Source: JAISGQ01 sp045534445
GTDB taxonomy: Bacteria > Bacillota > Clostridia > Oscillospirales > Acutalibacteraceae
DNA length: 64,000 nucleotides
Direction: 5' to 3'
Assembly: GCA_045534445.1 (NCBI GenBank)
Contig: JAZSJQ010000060.1
Coordinates: 1 to 64,000, forward strand
The translations under genes and the position numbers were made by a program. This document shows positions 7,828-15,938 of this stretch, one piece after another. The notes beneath the pieces were generated by a model that did no database searches, was not told the DNA's origin, and was given only the letters and a program-made list of their open reading frames with translations. How positions within the stretch are numbered: the stretch's first letter is position 1; each line of letters opens with the position of its first letter.

Positions 7828-8241
7828 ATGAAAAAGATGCAAAAATGCTTTGTATCATGTTCCGCAAAGGACGCTAAGCTGATACGGATATTCCGGCAGA
7901 TTGTCAGGTCTGAAATTGAATTCATATCATGTTACTCTCTTGGAATATCAGGCACAGAGGATGTTAAATATCTTGAGACTGTTCCCAATACTATTCAGGC
8001 TGCTGACTTATTTATTGCTGTTCTTTCTCCGCAATCCCTTGAATCGGAGCAGATTGAACGTGAAATATCATTTGCCTACAACAATGAGCTTGATACTATA
8101 ATCGTATACACAACTCCTTTTACAATAAGCGGGCCAATAAATCTTATGCTTGCAGAAAATAATATGAAGTGCTGTCTCAAGGATCGATACTTCTCCCTCG
8201 TTTTTAATTCTTTTATTCAAGGAAATTTACGCTCGGAATAA
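7828..8241 (+). CDS. Small TIR-domain protein (TIR cluster gene A)
   Basis: A 137-residue protein that is essentially one TIR-like domain. It begins with the KCFVSCSAKDAKLIR strand-helix (compare the FISYSxxD start of bacterial TIRs). The second half has the AADLFIAVLSPQSLES strand and loop leading into helix C. Glu79 in SEQIERE occupies the S-x5-E position of the catalytic glutamate of TIR NAD+ hydrolases. AGAGGTGA precedes this ATG by 6 nt; an upstream in-frame GTG at 7819 lies inside that site. First gene of the cluster, 27 nt before gene B, and A+T-rich against its neighbours. NAD+ cleavage or cyclic-ADP-ribose-type signalling is an inference. Confidence 0.75.
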   Translation: MKKMQKCFVSCSAKDAKLIRIFRQIVRSEIEFISCYSLGISGTEDVKYLETVPNTIQAADLFIAVLSPQSLESEQIEREISFAYNNELDTIIVYTTPFTISGPINLMLAENNMKCCLKDRYFSLVFNSFIQGNLRSE

Positions 8242-8268
8242 AACTGAGTATATAACACGGAGAGGCGG

Positions 8269-9105
8269 ATGAGTATGAAAAAAATATATTTTTTCTCCTT
8301 GACAGAAGATGCTTTTTCTGAGGTGTTTTACGGCTTAGTACACGCCTCAGGTGTCGCCCGCTATGAAATGGGGCAGACCAAAATTGCATCGGGAGACACG
8401 GTAATTTGCTATGTCAGCTCAAAAGAAAATCGCTCGGCAGCGTATATCCGAAGCATATGCGAGTTTGACAAGAAAGGCAACCGAATGATACCGATTATAG
8501 ATGACAGTATTGCCTTCAACGGAAAGAAAAATGCTACAGTCAATCATCTTGACTGTACTATGGGTTATATCTGGTGCAGAAGCAATATTTACAAAAGATG
8601 CACGATATCTGCACTTCTGAATAAAGTTAAAACAGATACGGAACTTCTGGATATTATTATCGGTGAAGACGACAATGTCACACACAAAAACACAGTTGTA
8701 TCTAATTCTCTGATCAAAAAAGATAAATTGGCATCTCCTTCCATCACAGGTTGTGTGTGTGTTCTGGCTGCTGTTATTCAGTTGATCGCATCAATATTGC
8801 TTCTGCCGACTTCAATCATTAGTACTATGGCAGAAATGAACATTATTTCCATCAATCCGGATTTAATTCCGAAAAGCAAAGATGGCTCGCCACTGGAAAT
8901 TTGGGCAATTCTGATGGGCATTACTTTTCATGCTTTTGTCATAAGAGCTATTTTTTATCGAATGGATAAGAGCAGCTATGACTGGACATGGCTGAACAAC
9001 ACCGGTAAAAAGATTGGAAGAATATCAAATGCAGTGATTATTGCGTGTGTTGTGTCAGTACTGATTATGTTTTTGCTGGATCTTCTTCTGATACATCTTT
9101 CTTGA
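8269..9105 (+). CDS. Degenerate TIR-like protein with three C-terminal membrane helices (gene B)
   Basis: A 278-residue protein. Residues 1-130 have a TIR-like rhythm: an initial strand KKIYFFSLTEDAFSEVFYG, then GDTVICYVSSKENRSAAYI and an RMIPII strand. The catalytic glutamate position is not evident, so this half may be a non-enzymatic partner or ligand-binding module. Three hydrophobic segments follow at about 158-182, 209-229 and 252-275, placing the N-terminal domain in the cytosol. GGAGAGG lies upstream; a second ATG at 8275 is equally possible. It lies between two TIR genes and probably forms a membrane complex with them. The TIR assignment is tentative, the membrane topology firmer. 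Confidence 0.6.
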   Translation: MSMKKIYFFSLTEDAFSEVFYGLVHASGVARYEMGQTKIASGDTVICYVSSKENRSAAYIRSICEFDKKGNRMIPIIDDSIAFNGKKNATVNHLDCTMGYIWCRSNIYKRCTISALLNKVKTDTELLDIIIGEDDNVTHKNTVVSNSLIKKDKLASPSITGCVCVLAAVIQLIASILLLPTSIISTMAEMNIISINPDLIPKSKDGSPLEIWAILMGITFHAFVIRAIFYRMDKSSYDWTWLNNTGKKIGRISNAVIIACVVSVLIMFLLDLLLIHLS

Positions 9106-9125
9106 ATTGGGACGGTGATATATGT

Positions 9126-9557
9126 ATGAGGATTTTTCTGAGTTATTCACATAAGAATGCAATATACAAAAATCTGGTGAAAAGGAAAGCTTCTGCTATT
9201 GATAACACGACAGTTGATACAGATGACGCCTTTCTCCGCGGCGGAATGGATTTTTATCATAAAATATATGACAGAATCGTAAATGCGGACATAATCATTT
9301 CCATACTTACACAGGATTATCTGGACTCCGCATTCTGTATGGCAGAAGCTGATGAAGCTATCAACAATGAAAAAAAACTGTACATTATTTCTTTCGGAGT
9401 TGTTTCATCCGGTATGCAGGCATTTATCAATACATACTCAAGTCCGGCACACCACATGAATATTGTGTCGACATCATCTCTGACAGAAAAAGTACTGCAG
9501 GATTTTCTTAATGATAAGAACACTCCGTCAGCGAAGTCATCTGAAACCGTCAGGTGA
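9126..9557 (+). CDS. TIR-domain protein (gene C)
   Basis: A 143-residue stand-alone TIR domain and the clearest in the cluster. It opens with MRIFLSYSHKN (box 1), and later has NADIIISILTQDYLDSAFC. Glu74 in the SAFCMAE motif matches the S-x-W/F-C-x-x-E catalytic motif of NAD+-cleaving TIR proteins. LYIISFGVV is the next core strand. There is no fused sensor or effector domain, so it resembles the ThsB signal-generating subunit of Thoeris systems in architecture. The ATG at 9126 is used: GGTGAT lies 6 nt upstream, and the ATG at 9122 is out of frame. Gene D follows after only 3 nt. Confidence 0.85.
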   Translation: MRIFLSYSHKNAIYKNLVKRKASAIDNTTVDTDDAFLRGGMDFYHKIYDRIVNADIIISILTQDYLDSAFCMAEADEAINNEKKLYIISFGVVSSGMQAFINTYSSPAHHMNIVSTSSLTEKVLQDFLNDKNTPSAKSSETVR

Positions 9558-9560
9558 GCT

Positions 9561-10192
9561 ATGAATGCTGAAATTATAAAAAACGATTCCATTGTTAATG
9601 AAAGGCTTGATATCAGCTGTCAGAGAAGAACACCTCCTCTGCCCTTAATTATATAGTAATTATTAACTGCCTTCTGTCAGCATTATTCGTTTTCGTTGTA
9701 CCCGCACTTCTCAGATCAATCTTTCCTATGGCATACTTGAACGGTTATATTACACTTGGACAAAACGCTGAGTTTATCTTCAATGAACTACCGCAGGCAG
9801 ATTATTATCTGCTGTTCATTGCCGTTTCTTTTGCTGTCAGCCTTGTGCTTTTTGTTCTGCGTAAAATAATCGCAAAACTTATAATTCATAAACGAAGTGC
9901 AAAGTTTAAAAATCACGGCATAGTGTCCAGCCTTTGTTTTGTACACACAATGCTTGTTATACCTCTGTCGATAATTCTTTACCGTACTGAGGAAGGTCTT
10001 CTGTCCATCATCTCTCTGACAATATGGATGATTTATTATTTCGCGTTTCTTTCCTCTCTCAAAGAACTTCAGACTTGCGGAGCAGATGAAATTACTGCAG
10101 GCAGATTCATTAAAATCTATAGAATTGTGCTTACGATTATCACTGTCAATACAGCATTCTTTGCATTGATGACCGGCACATGTAATTTGTAG
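9561..10192 (+). pseudogene. Multipass membrane protein, frameshifted (gene D)
   Basis: An ATG at 9561, with AGGTGA 5 nt upstream and 3 nt after gene C, opens a reading frame that stops at 9654-9656 after 31 codons. A second frame runs from just after a TGA at 9608-9610 to 10192. It encodes a first membrane helix (INCLLSALFVFVVPALLR) upstream of any ATG, and then about four more helices. Joining the frames between 9611 and 9653 gives an uninterrupted membrane protein of about 210 residues. A single-base deletion, or a sequencing error, explains this. The longest intact ATG-started product is 9728-10192 (154 residues), but it lacks the first helix and a good ribosome binding site. Function unknown. 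Confidence 0.65.
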
Positions 10193-10204
10193 GAGAGTGA
10201 TTAT

Positions 10205-11107
10205 ATGTCAAATGCAACGAAACCTTCTCCCTTCAGAGAAAAGGTTATTTCTGCATCATTTCCTTCTGAGAAGAAAATAACCTGTGATGAAATCGCTGCG
10301 GAACTTACATTAAGTTTCTTTGCAAATAACATTCATGCTGTTGCCGAAGTCGAAAATGAGCGTATTCGTATATATAAAACGGGAGCAAATGACGCACTTT
10401 TCAATTCAATTTATGATCTTTCCGTAGTTTTTTCGAAAAAAAACGGAAAGGTAAGACAGATTACGGAATACAAAACACCAAAACTCAGGCGTGATATAAG
10501 TACAAAAAATCGATCCGGCATTTTATCCAAAATAGAGAACTTTAACTTTTTTGAAATCGTCAAAACCTATTATATTCTTCTGATTCCCTCTATCTTTACA
10601 TTATTAAGCGTTATAGCCTTTGTATCTTCGTTTTTTTGGCTGATTAAATTGTTGATTACAACAAAACTGTCTGAATATACAATTGATATGCTGTATATTG
10701 CAGGCGCTGTTGCAATACTCGGTATAATAGCTGCTATTCTTCTGACAAAAACCATAAATCTTGCAAAGGAACGTATCGGAAATAATCTTGATGGATGGAA
10801 ACAGTCAATGGAAAGCCGTGCAGAGCGTGAATTTAACAAGGTATACAATTCTTATATATCAACTCTTATCGACAAAAGACGTATTGCACTGACTGATTGG
10901 AAAAAAGCATATTTTGATTATTCAAATATCCCTGATGTAAAAGAAATTTGCGAGCAGTTCAAAAAGGATATCGAAAAATCTTTTGTATCTGCGATTGAGT
11001 CGATTGCAGATAAACATGGTGTAACCATCTCCTGTTCTGCCATTGAATACTCCAAAAGTGAAATAATTGAAAATATCAGCCGTATGTATCCGGAATTCAA
11101 ATCATAA
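10205..11107 (+). CDS. Two-helix membrane protein of unknown function (gene E)
   Basis: A 300-residue protein I do not recognise. Residues 1-118 form a soluble basic N-terminal domain. Two membrane helices follow (about 122-147 and 160-183), then a charged, helical C-terminal domain (184-300) rich in Lys and Glu. GGAGAGTG precedes the ATG by 8 nt, and the gene starts 12 nt after gene D. As the last gene before a strong terminator it belongs to the TIR transcription unit. Its architecture (cytosolic domains around a two-helix hairpin) would fit a membrane-acting effector triggered by a TIR product, but no known nucleotide-binding domain (Macro, SLOG, SAVED) is visible. Confidence 0.7.
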   Translation: MSNATKPSPFREKVISASFPSEKKITCDEIAAELTLSFFANNIHAVAEVENERIRIYKTGANDALFNSIYDLSVVFSKKNGKVRQITEYKTPKLRRDISTKNRSGILSKIENFNFFEIVKTYYILLIPSIFTLLSVIAFVSSFFWLIKLLITTKLSEYTIDMLYIAGAVAILGIIAAILLTKTINLAKERIGNNLDGWKQSMESRAEREFNKVYNSYISTLIDKRRIALTDWKKAYFDYSNIPDVKEICEQFKKDIEKSFVSAIESIADKHGVTISCSAIEYSKSEIIENISRMYPEFKS

Positions 11108-11140
11108 GCCGTCATAAGAGACCTTCTTGATACCACTGAA

Positions 11141-11184
11141 AAAGCATATGTTTGCCGTATGTGCGGCAAACATATGCTTTTTTT
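11141..11184 (+). terminator. Strong terminator of the TIR cluster
   Basis: A 17-bp perfect stem (11141-11157 with 11164-11180) with a 6-nt loop, followed by T residues to 11184. It closes the 7732-11107 transcription unit. Confidence 0.93.
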
Positions 11185-11254
11185 ACAACACTTTCCGGTA
11201 TAGATAAAAGCTGTTTTACACTATATTACCACTTCCCTCTGCAAAGTCTTTTTC

Positions 11255-11283
11255 TTGACATTATATCTTCTGAATGTTATCAT
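11255..11283 (+). promoter_or_regulatory. Promoter of the ROK regulator gene
   Basis: TTGACA (11255-11260), a 17-nt spacer and TATCAT (11278-11283), about 60 nt before the start codon. Confidence 0.78.
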
Positions 11284-11342
11284 GAGTTCTAAGCATTATT
11301 GCTGTTTTTCTTCAATTATGTGTACATATAAGGGATGGTAAT

Positions 11343-12623
11343 ATGTTTAATCCTGACTGCTATAATGATACCCCGTTTACATCTGCGGCTAAACCCTCAA
11401 ACCTGAAAACAAACAACAGAAAAGCTGTTCTCAGCCTTCTCAGAAAGCATGAGCTTCTTTCTGTTACCGAAATTTCTGAGCTTACAGGTCTTTCGCGTAC
11501 AACAGCAATGAAGACCATTAACTTTTTACAGCTTATGGGCTATGTGGTTTCTGCCGGTAAGGGCGTTTCAACCTTTGAGGGCGGCAAAAAGCCCGAGATA
11601 TTCAGATTTAACTCCAATTACGGATATGTCTATTGTGTGACTTTGCTGCCAACTTCTGTTGAGGGCGCTCTGCTTGATATGGATGCTTCCATTATCGACC
11701 GCTGCAAAATAGGTCATGCTCACGAATCTTCACCCGAAACTATTGCTGACAATATTGCGCTGTCCTTCCGACTCCTTCGTGAGAAGAACGATATCACTTC
11801 CGAGCAGGTTATTATGGTTGCTGTAGGCTGTGACGGTATCGTCAATTCCGACTGCGGTGTTATCTGCAACAGCCCACATTTCCGCACCTGGCCCGGCAAT
11901 CTTGAAATAAGCAAACTTATTTCTGACAGACTCGGCAATAACTGTCCTGTCCTTGTTGATAACAACGTCCGCTTTATGGCTCATTCTGACCTCGACAAGC
12001 TGACCGTAGAGCAGAGCCGCGATGTTATCGCGCTTATGGCTGAGTACGGTGTCGGCGGCTGTGTTCTTCACAACTGGCAGGTCATACGCGGTGCAAGATT
12101 TGAGCTTGGCGAATTCGGTCACCAGATCGTTAACCCCTTCGATGACGAGGTATGTGAGTGCGGCGGCAAGGGCTGCTTCGAGAAGATGATCATCGAGGAA
12201 CGCGTTCTCCGTCAGGCAGGGAAAATTTTTGCCGAAAACAGCGATTTTGAATCATCCTCGATCGCTTCAGACTGCAAAAACGGTACACTCTCCATGCAGA
12301 TGATCTTCGATGCAGCAAATGAAGGCGATGCTTTTGCGCGCAGTGTACTCGACTGGGTGCTTATCTGGTTCAGCGTTGAATTCCACAATATCCTGCTCAG
12401 CCACGACCCCCAGGTCATTATTATCTACGGCACCTATGTAACCGCAGGTGAGTACTTCTTCTCTCAGCTCCGCGAGAAGCTCAATGCCATGCATTTCGGC
12501 GGCAAGGGTACTGATGTCGAGATCATAACCACCGAATACGATACCGAGACCGCGTTTATCACAGGTGCAGGCAAATATGCCATTGAACTGTTCTTCACCT
12601 CTGATGAAACCTACGCAGATTGA
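11343..12623 (+). CDS. ROK-family transcriptional regulator
   Basis: A 426-residue NagC/XylR-type repressor. Residues 25-80 form a winged helix-turn-helix (RKAVLSLLRKHELLSVTEIS then GLSRTTAMKTINFL). The rest is a ROK sugar-kinase fold with the VLVDNNVRFMA region. The structural zinc site is complete: His260, Cys271, Cys273 and Cys278 (CECGGKGC). Such proteins bind a sugar or sugar phosphate and usually repress neighbouring transport and glycosidase genes. The MFS transporter and GH2 hydrolase directly downstream are therefore its likely targets. It is separated from them by its own terminator. The effector sugar is unknown, possibly a glucuronide or galactoside. Confidence 0.9.
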   Translation: MFNPDCYNDTPFTSAAKPSNLKTNNRKAVLSLLRKHELLSVTEISELTGLSRTTAMKTINFLQLMGYVVSAGKGVSTFEGGKKPEIFRFNSNYGYVYCVTLLPTSVEGALLDMDASIIDRCKIGHAHESSPETIADNIALSFRLLREKNDITSEQVIMVAVGCDGIVNSDCGVICNSPHFRTWPGNLEISKLISDRLGNNCPVLVDNNVRFMAHSDLDKLTVEQSRDVIALMAEYGVGGCVLHNWQVIRGARFELGEFGHQIVNPFDDEVCECGGKGCFEKMIIEERVLRQAGKIFAENSDFESSSIASDCKNGTLSMQMIFDAANEGDAFARSVLDWVLIWFSVEFHNILLSHDPQVIIIYGTYVTAGEYFFSQLREKLNAMHFGGKGTDVEIITTEYDTETAFITGAGKYAIELFFTSDETYAD

Positions 12624-12636
12624 TTTGTTTTCAATT

Positions 12637-12678
12637 ATACCACCGACAGGCTTCTACTCTGCCGTCGGTGGTATTTTG
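12637..12678 (+). terminator. Terminator after the ROK gene
   Basis: An 11-bp stem (12637-12647 with 12664-12674), extended by GGC/GCC inside the loop, followed by T residues. Confidence 0.85.
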
Positions 12679-12719
12679 TTTTGCTTCATGTACGTTATTG
12701 ACAAAAATATATGTATATG

Positions 12720-12729
12720 TTAAGCTTAA
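12720..12729. promoter_or_regulatory. Palindrome in the MFS leader, possible operator
   Basis: TTAAGCTTAA is a perfect 10-bp palindrome, 16 nt downstream of a TTGACA box (12698-12703) and 40 nt before the MFS start. It may be a ROK-regulator site, but a short A+T-rich palindrome could arise by chance. The matching -10 box is poor. Confidence 0.3.
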
Positions 12730-12769
12730 TAAGGTATATTTTCACAACGCAAGAAAGGCAGGTCTCTTT

Positions 12770-14077
12770 ATGAAAAAGCTCTCCGCCCGTCTGTGGGCAT
12801 CCTTTATTCTCATCGGTCTGGTCGGTCAGTTCGCGTGGACCATTGAGAATATGTATTTCAATGTCTATCTGTACAACACTATCTCCACCGATCCCGATTA
12901 TATCGCCGCCATGGTTGCCGCCAGCGCCGCTTCCGCTACGCTGACCACCCTGCTCATGGGCGCTCTTACCGACAAGGTGGGCAAGAGAAAGATCTTCATT
13001 TCTCTCGGCTATATCCTCTGGGGTCTTTCCACTGCCGCCTTCGGCTTTATCACCGTTGACAATATTTCTCAGCTCTTCCCTGCCGCCTCTGCGGTTTCCC
13101 TTGCCGCAGGCATGGTAGTCGCTATGGACTGCATCATGACCTTCTTCGGCTCCACCGCCAACGATGCGGCATTCAACGCCTTTGTCACCGACAACACTAC
13201 CCCCGAAAACCGCGGCAAGGCTGAATCGGTGCTGGCTATTCTTCCCCTTATCTCAATGCTGGTCATTTTCGGTCTCTTCGACGGCATGACCCAGCGCGGC
13301 GAATGGCAGAAGTTTTTCCTCATTTTCGGCGCAGCCGTCACCGTTACAGGCATCGTCTCCCTCTTCCTTGTGAAGGACGCGCCCATAAAGCCTTCCGATG
13401 AAGCATATTTCAAAAAGCTTATTCACGGCTTCCGTCCCTCTGTCATAAAGGCAAACCCCATGCTCTACATCTCACTTATCGCAATGCTGGTTTTCTCCGT
13501 TGCGGTGCAGGTGTTCTTCCCCTATCTTATAATCTATATTCAGAATTATCTCAAGTTCGATAATTACGCCATTATCCTCGGCGTTGTGCTTATTATCGCC
13601 TCTATCGTTTCTGTTGTTTCGGGCAGCATAATCGACAAGGTGGGCAAGCTCACCTTTACCATTCCTGCCTGCATTATCATGTTTGCAGGTCTTGTCGCAA
13701 TGTTCTTTGTACGCTCCTTTATTCCTGTCATTATCGCAGGCACTGTCATGATGAGCGGCTATATGCTTGTTACCGCCGCAATAGGCGCCACCGTCCGCGA
13801 CTACACTCCCTCCGATTCCGTTGGTCATTTCCAAGGCGTGCGCATGATATTTGCCGTTCTCCTGCCCATGATAATCGGCCCCTTTATCGGCTCTGCTGTT
13901 ATTAAGAGCGGCGGCGAGACCTATATCGATCTCGGTCAGGTCAAGACCGTTCCTACTCCGAACATCTTCCTTGCCGCGGCTGTAACACTCATTCCCGTCA
14001 TTATCCCCGTTATCATTCTTAAAGTCAGAGCACGCAGAGAAATCGAGTCTGTCACCGTTGAGGAGGTTTCCGAATGA
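12770..14077 (+). CDS. MFS sugar/glycoside transporter
   Basis: A 435-residue major facilitator protein with about 12 membrane helices. The MFS signature between helices 2 and 3 reads GALTDKVGKRKIF, with an equivalent SGSIIDKVGKLTF motif in the second half. The IENMYFNVYLYNTI segment near the N-terminus is typical of the SLC45-like and glycoside-pentoside transporters found beside glycosidases. The ATG at 12770 is preceded by AGGCAGG. It overlaps the GH2 gene by 4 nt (ATGA), so transporter and hydrolase are made together. It likely imports the intact glycoside that the GH2 enzyme then cuts in the cytosol. Substrate unproven. Confidence 0.88.
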   Translation: MKKLSARLWASFILIGLVGQFAWTIENMYFNVYLYNTISTDPDYIAAMVAASAASATLTTLLMGALTDKVGKRKIFISLGYILWGLSTAAFGFITVDNISQLFPAASAVSLAAGMVVAMDCIMTFFGSTANDAAFNAFVTDNTTPENRGKAESVLAILPLISMLVIFGLFDGMTQRGEWQKFFLIFGAAVTVTGIVSLFLVKDAPIKPSDEAYFKKLIHGFRPSVIKANPMLYISLIAMLVFSVAVQVFFPYLIIYIQNYLKFDNYAIILGVVLIIASIVSVVSGSIIDKVGKLTFTIPACIIMFAGLVAMFFVRSFIPVIIAGTVMMSGYMLVTAAIGATVRDYTPSDSVGHFQGVRMIFAVLLPMIIGPFIGSAVIKSGGETYIDLGQVKTVPTPNIFLAAAVTLIPVIIPVIILKVRARREIESVTVEEVSE

Positions 14078-15795
14078 GATCGATCTTCGCCGATTCAATA
14101 AGCAATGTTCTTCCCCTTTCCGAATATCCCCGTCCCCAGATGATGCGCGGTGAGGACAGCTGGCTGTGCCTTAACGGAAAATGGGACTACGCTTTCACAG
14201 ACACCGATGCTCAGCCCGAAAAATATGACGGCGAGATACTTGTCCCCTTCTCTCCCGAGTGCGAAGCAAGCGGTGTTATGAGAACCCTTTCCCCCCGGCA
14301 GTACCTCTGGTACAGACGCAGTGTTTCTGTGGATCCCGAAAAAACAGGCGGCAGAGTGCTTCTGCATTTCGGTGCGGTGGATCAGATCTCCGAGGTTTAT
14401 GTAAACTCGCAAAAACTCGGGGAGCACATAGGCGGCTACACTCCATTCTCTTTTGATATTACAGATTATGTAAACTCAAACGAATTTGAGCTTACCGTTA
14501 AGGTTCGTGACTTCAGTGACACCGCCTCCCATTCAAGGGGCAAGCAGAAGTTCGCTCGGGGAGGCATCTGGTACACCCCTCAGAGCGGCATCTGGCAGAC
14601 GGTCTGGCTTGAATATGTTCCCTGCGAATATATTTCAAAGCTCAGCATCACCCCTCTTTTCGACAGCAGTGAGCTTGAGCTTCTTGTTTCAAGCGATGCG
14701 GAAGGCAAGCCCTGCACCGTTACCATCGATTCACGCACCTTTGAGTTTGTCTCAAATGAGACTTTCCGCATTCCAATGCCCGATTTTATCCCCTGGGACT
14801 GCGATGATCCTCATCTTTATCCTTTTACCGTTGAGATGGGCGAGGACAGAGTGGAAAGCTACGGGGCAATGAGAAAGATCGAGATAGCCAAGGACGAAAA
14901 GGGCATAAAAAGGCTGTTTTTAAACAACAAGCCCCTTTTCCACAACGGACTTCTCGATCAGGGCTACTGGCCTGAATCCCTCTACACTCCCCCCACCGAG
15001 GAGGCTATCATATTCGATATCGAGACCGCAAAGCATATGGGCTACAATATGCTCAGAAAGCATATAAAGATCGAGCCTCTGCGCTGGTATTATCACTGCG
15101 ACAGGCTTGGTATGCTCGTCTGGCAGGATATGATAAACGGCGGCGGAAAGTATAAATTCATGACCATATCCGCTCCGCTGGTCACAAAGATACACAAGAA
15201 GGACAATAAGTACCGTGCCTTCGCAAGGCAGGACAAGGCAGGACGTGAGCAGTATTACACCGAGCTGAGAGAAATGGTCACCCATCTCTATTCCTGCCCC
15301 TCTGTGGTTCTGTGGGTACCCTTCAACGAGGGCTGGGGACAGTTTGATGCCGAGAAGGCCTGTGAGCTTATAAGATTTCTCGATAAGCACCGCCCCATCG
15401 ACCACGCAAGCGGCTGGCACGATCAGAAGATCGGTGATATCAAGAGTCTGCACGTTTACTTTACGAAGTACAAATTCACCCCCGATAAGCTGGGCAGGGC
15501 AGTTGTTCTCTCCGAGTTCGGCGGCTACAATCAGATGATCGAGGGGCACGCTTTCAACTCAAAGGATTTCGGCTACAGAAAGTTCTCTTCAAAGGAGGAG
15601 CTGACTGCCGCTTACAGAAGGCTCTTTGAGGAGGAGGTCATTCCTGCCGCCGAGAAGGGACTTTGCGCCAGCGTTTATACTCAGCTTACCGACGTTGAGG
15701 ACGAGGTCAACGGTATCATGACCTACGACAGAGCCGTTATCAAGATCGATGAGCAGGTAACAAGGGAGCTTTCCCGGAGGCTGAGAAATATTTAA
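14074..15795 (+). CDS. Glycoside hydrolase family 2 (beta-glycosidase)
   Basis: A 573-residue retaining beta-glycosidase with three domains: jelly-roll sugar-binding (about 25-185, with GRVLLHFGAVDQISEVYVN), immunoglobulin-like (190-290) and TIM barrel (295-573). The acid/base is Glu419 in FNEGWGQF and the nucleophile Glu481 in LSEFGGY. It has no signal peptide, so it acts in the cytosol on imported substrate. It is shorter than LacZ and nearer to beta-glucuronidase-like and compact GH2 enzymes, so specificity (galactoside, glucuronide or mannoside) is open. AGGAGG lies 7 nt before the ATG; the start overlaps the MFS stop codon. Probably repressed by the ROK protein upstream. Confidence 0.92.
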   Translation: MRSIFADSISNVLPLSEYPRPQMMRGEDSWLCLNGKWDYAFTDTDAQPEKYDGEILVPFSPECEASGVMRTLSPRQYLWYRRSVSVDPEKTGGRVLLHFGAVDQISEVYVNSQKLGEHIGGYTPFSFDITDYVNSNEFELTVKVRDFSDTASHSRGKQKFARGGIWYTPQSGIWQTVWLEYVPCEYISKLSITPLFDSSELELLVSSDAEGKPCTVTIDSRTFEFVSNETFRIPMPDFIPWDCDDPHLYPFTVEMGEDRVESYGAMRKIEIAKDEKGIKRLFLNNKPLFHNGLLDQGYWPESLYTPPTEEAIIFDIETAKHMGYNMLRKHIKIEPLRWYYHCDRLGMLVWQDMINGGGKYKFMTISAPLVTKIHKKDNKYRAFARQDKAGREQYYTELREMVTHLYSCPSVVLWVPFNEGWGQFDAEKACELIRFLDKHRPIDHASGWHDQKIGDIKSLHVYFTKYKFTPDKLGRAVVLSEFGGYNQMIEGHAFNSKDFGYRKFSSKEELTAAYRRLFEEEVIPAAEKGLCASVYTQLTDVEDEVNGIMTYDRAVIKIDEQVTRELSRRLRNI

Positions 15796-15806
15796 GGGTT
15801 ATAATT

Positions 15807-15842
15807 TTAAGGCATAAGCAGCAAAAGCTGCTTATGCCTTAA
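15807..15842. terminator. Hairpin terminator after the GH2 gene
   Basis: A 16-bp perfect stem (15807-15822 with 15827-15842) and AAAA loop. The T tract is short and broken, so termination may be incomplete. Confidence 0.75.
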
Positions 15843-15849
15843 TTTAATA

Positions 15850-15878
15850 TTGCGTTTTATATATTTTTGTGCTAAAAT
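15850..15878 (+). promoter_or_regulatory. Promoter of the SH3-GH3 wall hydrolase gene
   Basis: TTGCGT (15850-15855), a 17-nt spacer and TAAAAT (15873-15878), with an upstream TG (extended -10). About 60 nt of leader. Confidence 0.7.
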
Positions 15879-15938
15879 GCCAATATGGACAGTATTATAC
15901 CTTAATTATTATTAATAAAGCACAAAGAAGGTTATTAT

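Noticed and set aside
9578..9584. A_AAA_AAC slippery heptamer in the correct phase early in gene D, a classic -1 frameshift site
   Set aside because: A -1 slip there meets a TAA at 9596-9598, and the target frame also has a TGA at 9608-9610, so it cannot join the two halves of the gene. An indel is the better explanation.
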